Source: Pomphorhynchus laevis (lineage: Eukaryota > Acanthocephala > Palaeacanthocephala > Echinorhynchida > Pomphorhynchidae). From it: a stretch of DNA of 64,000 nt. Under the pieces are notes generated by a model. That model was not told where the DNA came from. It did no database searches and saw only the letters and a program-made list of their open reading frames with translations. How positions within the stretch are numbered: position 1 is the stretch's first letter; each line of letters begins with the position of its first letter. Of this stretch, positions 57,436 to 64,000 are shown piece after piece. Both the position numbers and the translations under genes were made by a program. The DNA lies in NCBI GenBank assembly GCA_012934845.2, contig WNNJ02002275.1, positions 40,092 to 104,091 of the forward strand, in the 5' to 3' direction.

Positions 57436-59331
57436 ATTGTATAAAATTTTATATAATTATTTATTATTTATCTTTAACGCATAATAAACATTTCTAATTT
57501 TTTATATTTAATAAATTTAATGTTAAATATATAAATAAATTTAATCATATGTTCAGTTAATTTTTTAAAATTATGTTTTTAAATTAAAAATATCAATTGT
57601 GTTGTTTGTATTACTTTTTTAGTTGTATACCATTTCTATTAAATCATTTCTATTAAATAATCTCTATTAAACGATAGAATTGAGTTCGTTTAAAAAATAA
57701 ATCTGCGGACGATAACATCGTACCTCCTTCGTTTTACTTACTTTTGTTTTATTTTGGTTTTTACTTTATAAATTGAGCGCAACTCACAATAAAATAAAAA
57801 GCAGAACACTGCAAATGTCAACAGATGGAAAACTAACGAAATTTCGAATGCTGTGTTTATGATAAGAAATTTAATCTTTTTCGTTTCATCAAAATGTTGA
57901 GTGTTAAGTGCTCCATTATTAAGTACTTAAATTATTCGTGCACATCATTAATAAAGAATATTAATTTTGTTAATTTTGCAAAATTTAATTTTAATTTAAC
58001 AAAATCTTCGAAATCAAATGAAAATTTAATAACGACGATTTCATTAAGAAAATGAAATTGTCGGTTGATAGTTTCTTTAAGCCGCATTTAAACGACTGTG
58101 TTAAATATTATTCTTTACGACATTTCGTAAACTATCATTTATAATGCATTCAACTTTACATATTTGTTCAAACTTCACATCTGATATTCCCAACTATCGT
58201 TTTTATTGATAGCTCCAATCACCTTTTCATGTTTATCTTGAGTTGTACTTTTTTATAAAATTACCATATCAAATAAAATGTTCCCCTTTTTTGATACAGA
58301 TCCAATAATTCTTTAAAATTAAACATTTCAGATGGCGTTAGTATATGGAATATATGTCTCTATCACTTGATAAGGATATACAAATAAATTAATATTATAA
58401 TTAGTATTGGATAATACTAATTAATATTGTATAATGATATAAATGATAATGATATTATGATATTATCATAATAATGATAATTAATATTGAATAATATAAA
58501 TTCATTTTCTATCTGTTGATTTTAGAAATACGGTGTTTTATGAAACGATTAGTGTGTAAACAACCACACTTTTAGAAATGAGTTAAATATTTAATTCTGA
58601 CAATTCTACAATGTAATAATAACTTTAATAAAATAATTAATTAAAATAACCTAGACGCATATACTAGCTCGTTTATTTTGTCATTATGACAAAATAAACT
58701 ACAGAATATTCATTTGTTATTTATTATCATTTTTATTCATGCATTACTGGTCAAATAGTAATCTATTTGATATTTCGTAATATTAAACTGACTCTTGACT
58801 TATATATCTTTTTACTTTAAAAATTTAAAATATCATATTAAAATGATAAAAAGTTATAATGTTTAGTTTGATAAAAAAATACATTTTTTATTACGTAATA
58901 AAATATAAATTCTGATGTATGATAACAATATATAATAGAAATTAGATTTAAACTATTTTATTTTATACAATACTGTATTCATTATTATTGTATAACCATT
59001 ATAATACTACAATACTAATTTTTATATAATATATTTTGTTATATTTTATAATTAGTATTCTTTTATTTGTAAATATTTAAGATAAATATTAATATTTATC
59101 AAAATATTACACTTTTTAAAAAAGAATAGTCAAATTCGAATATGCAAGTTGCTTGATCGTAGCTGATTTAATTATTAAAAATAAAATATGTTTTATTGAA
59201 CTTATATTGAAATATAATAACATGAAAATATTACACTTTGTTAAGAAATAATTGAATTAAGAGATAATTGAATTTATCAAATATGCAAATTTCTTTTATT
59301 ATAATTTCAACATTTTATATTATCTATTTAG
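57436..59331. other. Rest of last REPTOR intron, AT-rich
   Basis: No supported feature. Simple ATAATGATAATATT-type sequence occurs at 58395-58500. Confidence 0.45.
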
Positions 59332-59471
59332 CTATTTTAATAGATTTGATTGGTAAAGTTAAAAATGCCATTAACAATTTTGAATGCGACAACCTAACAC
59401 AGATTAGTCTATGTCAATACTATGACCACTTATTAAAGAACTTTTACGGTAATACACTATTTGTTAAATAA
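59332..59471 (+). CDS. REPTOR: REPTOR/CREBRF-like last exon
   Basis: This exon follows acceptor TTATCTATTTAG. In phase 1 it reads S-ILIDLIGKVKNAINNFE, then QYYDHLLKNFYGNTLFVK and a TAA stop at 59469-59471. In CREBRF the matching stretch after LWGLNTEY is LLFVINSIKQEIVNRV, followed by a C-terminal LEILIKDTLGLPV. Spacing and hydrophobic pattern agree, with the second helix here ending at the stop. Only this phase joins the two exons without an immediate stop. Total protein from ATG 46956 would be 338 residues, shorter than vertebrate CREBRF, or longer if the upstream exon is used. Confidence 0.7.
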
Positions 59472-59689
59472 TATTTATCCAAAATTACAATATTTGATTC
59501 ATTTATATTTATTTTATTCACGTGTTAAACTGCTTTGTGCGTAGCGTAAATCACTGAATATAAACGTTGGATTGTGTTCGAAGTTTTCCTATAAAATTTC
59601 AAATATTAAAAATATTAAGAGATATACAGTGGTTTTCCTATACAATATTAAGAGATAATGTTTAGAACATATAAAATAATTATTAATTT

Positions 59690-60760
59690 TCCTGTAGACA
59701 TCAAAAATAAATCAACAAAATATAAAGTAGAGAAGCTTCCAACAGGCATGCCGCGTTTCCGAGCTGAACAGCGATGCCTATTCTCTGAGACAAATATCGG
59801 TCAGCTCTGAAATCTGATGTTACTCTCGATAGACGTCGTCCTAAGTCTTTGAGAAATTTAACTGTTGTTAGGCCAGGGCAACCAAAGGTGTTGAACGCCA
59901 CTGGTAGAAACATTATGATAGATAGGTCCAACATGCGTATTTTGCTCGTTTGCTCGCCTCCGCTATGAATGCAACGGTGCCTGGGCCATGTAAAGAATGT
60001 GCGCACCAGCTTGGATCCTAAGTATTTAGGCACGTGAAGTTTCATATCAGGCGCTTACTGTTGGTCCACGAGACAAACGTAGTTCCATCAGTGCGCTTAC
60101 CGTCATATCGCGATAATCCGATGGGTTCCAGCATGCAGGGGTATCCGATAGATATAAGGGCTGACTTAAGTAGGTTGTTGACTGCGGTGTGACTCGAAAA
60201 TATTGGACTGGCGTGTTGACAATCCAGGGCGTGAAGTCGACTTTAACGGAGAGAAATCGACCTCACAACACCCAACCCTCAAAATTCGATCGGGAGTCGT
60301 CTGGCGTCAGGCTCAATCATCGAGAGATACGTTCAGGACGCTTTCACGTAGTCTTCGTATGCTGCAGCCAATAGCTATGAGACGGATGCTGTCTGAATTT
60401 TTTGGAGAACGGAAGGAGATTGGCACCGCAGTGGAACTGGGCGATTTTGAAAGGAACATTGCATTTAAGAATGATGTTTACCAGGCCACTAAGGCTATCC
60501 AGAAGAGCTTCCCCTGCGCTACTGGCCGATACGCCTGTCAAATCCTTTAGATGAGTTGTACTAAGTCCGTCGAACCCGGCTGTGGACGAAGGTGGAAAAA
60601 ATCGAAGAGCATTAGCGATTTCCTGAATCGTCCTTCTACGATGATCATCCTCGAGTTTTTGGCAAATCCGTCGTCTCAATGCGTCACTATCGTTTGAAAT
60701 TCCGAAGAAAGATGTGAACGGGGTATCCAATATTTGATCGGAATATTCACATGCCTCCTT
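59690..60760 (-). mobile_element. Decayed RT / restriction-like-endonuclease retroelement
   Basis: Read leftwards, 60730-60344 gives ICQKLEDDHRRRTIQEIANA, STAGFDGLSTTHLKDLTG, ALLDSLSGLVNIILKCNVPF and FHCGANLLPFSKK. That is the N-terminal part of an RT family common in invertebrate genomes (typically GGIDGLRPQHLKDL ... FFGASLIALSKK-DGG-RPIAVG). The catalytic palm is deleted. The reading resumes near 60190-60060 with LLKSALISIGYPCMLEPIGL and KRTDGTTFVSW, and 60045-59701 gives FLPVAFNTFGCPGL and RIGIAVQLGNAACLLEAS, the usual C-terminal end of that family. The KR-DG...W block resembles a PD-(D/E)xK restriction-like nuclease core; that is an inference. Broken by deletion and frame changes. Confidence 0.65.
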
Positions 60761-60781
60761 AATAATTGAAGATAATGATCG

Positions 60782-61200
60782 TTATGTTCCCGTTTTGTCG
60801 CGGAGTATCAAAGTCGATCTTGCAACGGTCAACAGACGGAACCAGTTCTCATCCTCGAGAAGATAACGGAGAACATTATTGATACACTTATTAAAGCTAA
60901 ATAACATATTCTTAGATGAAATGGTTATCGACGGAACTTGGAATTTCGCAGGGCGTTTGTGAAGAAAAGGATGCTGGAATACTAATTGACAGCTTTCTTG
61001 AGCCTGGGTAGCGTGAATAAACTGGCCTGTGTACTCTAGACAGGCCATTTTTGGAGATCCGGATGGGATGTTTGCAGAACGAGCACCGAGATGTAAATTG
61101 GATTGAAATATTGGAAGGTGGCAGATAGAAATCAACGTTGCAGATTCTCGACAGCGGAATCGAAAGCGAATATTTAACTGGTTGTATAGTTTGAGTTAAA
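60782..61200 (-). mobile_element. N-terminal part of the same retroelement, with zinc-finger remnant
   Basis: The frame at 61135-60782 contains NIPSGSPKMACLEYTGQFIH, then ATQAQES, where the family usually has a C2H2 finger (C-x2-C ... GL--H---H). It continues with MLFSFNKCINNVLRYLLEDE and NWFRLLTVARSTLILRDKTG, matching the helical segment that precedes the RT. It joins the RT remnant at 60730. The other open frame through 61214-60912 still shows CSFCKHPIRIS, supporting a frameshifted finger. Confidence 0.55.
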
Positions 61201-61203
61201 GGG

Positions 61204-62095
61204 GCGAGCTGCAATCGACGCAGGAGATACTCGACAGCGAAACCGAATGCGAATCTTCAACTGATTGTATGGTTTCTGTTGAAGGACGCAAGCTGGAATC
61301 GACGCTCGAGCTGCTTGATAACGGAATCGAACGCGAATATTTAACTGGTTGTATAGTTCGAGTTAAAGGGGCAAGCTGGAATCGACGCATGAGATACTCG
61401 ACAGCGGAACCGAATGCGAATCTTCAACTGATTGTATGGTTCCTGTTGAAGGACGCAAGTTGGAATCGACGCTCGGGCTGCTCGATAGCGGAATCGAATG
61501 CGAATATTTAACTGGTTGTATAGTTCGAGTTAGAGGGGTAAGCTGGAATCGACGCATGAGATACTTGACATCGGAATCGAACGCGAATCTTCAACTGATT
61601 GTTTAATTCCTGTAAAAGAGCACAAGCTGGAATCGGCGCTCGAGATGCTCGACAGCGGAATCGAACGCGAATATTCAACTGATTGTATGGTTCTAGTTGA
61701 AGGGCGCAAGCTGGAATCGACACTGGAGATACTCGACAGCGGAATCGAACTCGAATCGTAAACTGACTTTTCAATAATGTTCGAGTTCATTGAACAATTG
61801 TCCACGCTGCAATCTTCGTGTAATGGTTGCGCGCCTGTATCCGATGTGCGTTTTTGAATTAGTGTAGCAATCTTCAACTGATTGCATGGTTCCTATTAAA
61901 GGGCGCAAGCTGGAATCGGCGCTCGAGATGCTCGACAGCGGGATCGAACTCGAATATTCAACTGATTGTATGGTTCTAGTTGAATGTCGCAAGCTAGAAT
62001 CGACAGTGGAGATACTTGACAGCGGAATCGAAGTCGAATCGTCAACTGACTTTTCATAAATGTTCGAATTCATTAAACAATTGTCCACGCTGCAA
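61204..62095 (-). repeat. 84-bp repeat array arranged as alternating A/B units, open in several frames
   Basis: Nine units of about 84 bases contain the core AGCTGGAATCGACGC, GACAGCGGAATCGAA and AACTGATTGTATGG. In the left part units alternate between two subtypes (one with CTGGTTGTATAGTTCGAG, the other with CTGATTGTATGGTT), giving a 168-base higher-order period. Two units end in a different 55-base tail (61760-61812 and 62043-62096). Because 84 is a multiple of three, minus-strand frames read the 28-residue repeat SIPLSSISSVDSSLRPST and then TIQSVEYSR in several units. A second minus frame (RVRFRC-type) and a plus frame (KLESTLELLDNGIERE) are also open. It joins the retroelement at 61200 without a visible boundary. 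Confidence 0.8.
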
Positions 62096-62099
62096 CTTG

Positions 62100-63663
62100 T
62101 TATAGTAATAATTGTATTGTAAGTAATACGACAAACAAATGTTTTTCATTAAATATTAATAATAATTGTAACTGCAATACCGCAGGTGTAGTGTATCTAA
62201 TACAATGTACATGTGGATTGCAGTATATAGGAAAAACATATCAAATGTTAAAAACTAGGTTTAGGCAACACATATATAATATACAGCATAATAGTCAAAC
62301 TATATTTCATAAACATGTGAGATTAATAGGACATGATATTAAAAACTGTAAATTATTTATTTTAGAACATATCGAAGAAAACATTTCAATATTAAATCAA
62401 AAACTATTAGAAAAAGAAAATTTTTAGATTTAAACGCTTAATTCCATGTACCCATTAGGATTGAATGACGTGGTACAAGGAATTGGCAGAAGTAGTATAA
62501 TACATAATAAACAACTATATTATAATAATCCAGTTGAACGCAATCCAAGAAGTCATAGTGATAAAATGAATAGGAAAAATAGAGTTAAAAATATTTAAAA
62601 AGATATGTATATAAATGAACAATTAGAAATATTAAAACAACTTTTAAGAGATAATAAGCTGAAAGATCTTTATGTAAATATAAAAATTATTTCAAAAAAT
62701 ATGGTGTTCAATAAATTAAAGTAGCCCAATTATAGCTGACTTGTTTTTAAGCTTTATAGAATATGAATTTGTTCATAACTGTGTAAAAACTAAATCTAAA
62801 CAATATAAATATATGAAATATGTGTTTCGATACATTGATGATATATGTGTATTTAATTCTAATAATTTTTATTCAATTAGTGAGCACATTTATCCAGAAA
62901 GCCTGATTCTTAACAAAACCAATATTAATGATAAAGAAGGTGTATATCTAGATATGAACATTAAATTAACATCAATTAAAACTACTATTAATTTATATCG
63001 TAAAGATGACATATTTAAATATTCAAGAAACATATTTTTGCATGAGCATTCATGCATACCATATAATATAAAATATAATACATTAAATAATGAAATTTTA
63101 AGAATTGCAACAATATGTAATGATATTGGCTTTCTTCAAAATCATTTAAATAATTTAATAGATACATATTTTAAACTAGGTTACTATAAAAATAACATCA
63201 AGCAGAAAATAGTAAAATATATAAATCAACACAATAATATAAAGAATAAATTTAAACTCTTAAGTGGCAAATTTTTATGGATGAATAATAAATAATATAC
63301 TTTGCATTAGAATAAGATACTAGATAGTTATTTCAGAGGAAATACATCATTAGCATGTATTTGGCCCCGCTGCTATGTTGGGTAGAGGAGTTAGGGGCCG
63401 AAACCTGATAGCATAGCAGTTCCTCCTGATGACCTCTAATACAACGTCTGTTATTTATTAGTCAATTCATAAAAATGACGTTTATTTTAAATTTTATTTT
63501 TTATTTTTTATTTTAATTTTTTTAACTTGATTTAAATTATAGAAAATCTAAAAACAATTATTAATTTTATTATTTAATTATTAAATTTTGATTTAGCATT
63601 ATTATGTTTTGTTTATTTTATAATTATATAACAATACGTAGACTCAGTTAGCTGATTTAATTT
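62100..63663 (+). mobile_element. Naiad-type Penelope-like element copy N3, with N-terminal GIY-YIG
   Basis: The element starts with NNCNCNTAGVVYLIQCTCGL, then QYIGKTYQMLKTRFRQHIYN (62160-62280), a GIY-YIG nuclease with a C-x-C pair between the two halves of the motif and the catalytic Arg in TRFRQH. It precedes the RT. Penelope-like elements with this permuted order and with Cys near the GIY-YIG core are known as the Naiad/Chlamys group. MYPLGLNDVVQGIGRSS follows, then an internal deletion of most of the RT fingers, then the RT C-terminal part (62722-63295) with SPIIADLFLSFIEYEF, FRYIDDICVFN and LLSGKFLWMNNK. The tail 63296-63663 nearly equals that of N1, lacking about 15 bases near 63440. 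Dead but young. Confidence 0.88.
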
Positions 63664-64000
63664 TAAATATTATAAAATATTATAGTAACATCATCGAGTA
63701 CTAAATCAGTACTACAGCTTTACCAAAAAAGGATCATTAGCAAAAACACTGGCAAATGTCAGCGCAGGTCTCTTTAATATCGGCTAACTTTTATCATGAA
63801 TTTAAGGAGAGTGAGACCATTCCGCGTGAATTTCTTGTAAAACATGTAAGCCAGATGAGAAAGAATGAAGAATGCCGTTTCGTCATCACAATGACTCATC
63901 AGTGCCATATCCCTTCCACTACTGGATACAGAGGAGGACTGGCATACGGTAATCAATGAATGAATCAATGTGAATGATGTACAAGATAATTTTCTAGTAA
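63664..64000. other. Right edge of window, unassigned
   Basis: A 67-codon frame at 63756-63959 (VSLISANFYHEFKESETIPR, then EFLVKHVSQMRKNEEC) is open, but no family was recognised. It may be part of another element or a decayed gene continuing beyond the window. Confidence 0.3.

Noticed and set aside
61204-62095. 84-bp units as a C2H2 zinc-finger array (28 residues is the zinc-finger period)
   Set aside because: None of the open frames contains paired cysteines and histidines; the period match is coincidental.

Overview
The window is animal nuclear DNA, probably from an invertebrate and most likely an arthropod (low confidence on the group). It is AT-rich, gene-poor and heavily loaded with retroelements. 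Evidence for an animal: spliced genes with GT-AG introns, a nuclear gene for a mitochondrial ribosomal protein, a CREBRF/REPTOR-type bZIP gene, CR1/L2-like and Jockey/I-like LINEs, Penelope-like elements and a Merlin DNA transposon. No tRNA, rRNA or CRISPR array was recognised.

Only two host genes can be supported. An intronless gene for mitochondrial ribosomal protein uL2m lies at 4837-5832 (minus). A gene related to human CREBRF and Drosophila REPTOR lies on the plus strand at about 45107-59471. Its exons are 45107-45357 (candidate), 46975-47583, 49899-50073, 57105-57178 and 59332-59471, and every junction keeps reading phase. Its basic region is split between two exons by a 7-kb intron filled with transposons.

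Layout. 1-4790: remains of three LINEs. 4837-5832: MRPL2. 6214-7466: a Naiad-type Penelope-like element. 7466-13130: CR1 fragments and a non-coding repeat family interrupted by a CR1-like LINE. 13190-31560: a dense minus-strand LINE cluster with insertions inside insertions, including an almost intact two-ORF CR1-like element at 18269-23030. 32190-35400: decayed LINE pieces on both strands. 35400-45100: mostly featureless AT-rich DNA with small foldbacks, a minisatellite and decayed Penelope-like pieces. 45107-59471: the REPTOR/CREBRF gene, whose introns hold two classes of Penelope-like element, a Merlin transposon with target duplication, and foldback repeats. 59690-62100: a decayed retroelement with a reverse transcriptase and a probable restriction-like-endonuclease C-terminus, joined to an array of 84-bp repeats. 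62100-63663: another Naiad-type copy.

The strongest unexplained signal is the non-coding tail of the Naiad-type elements. It is shared by four copies and can fold into a hairpin plus three mutually crossing helices. Two of the helices show compensatory changes between copies. It contains words of the hammerhead ribozyme core, but not in hammerhead order.
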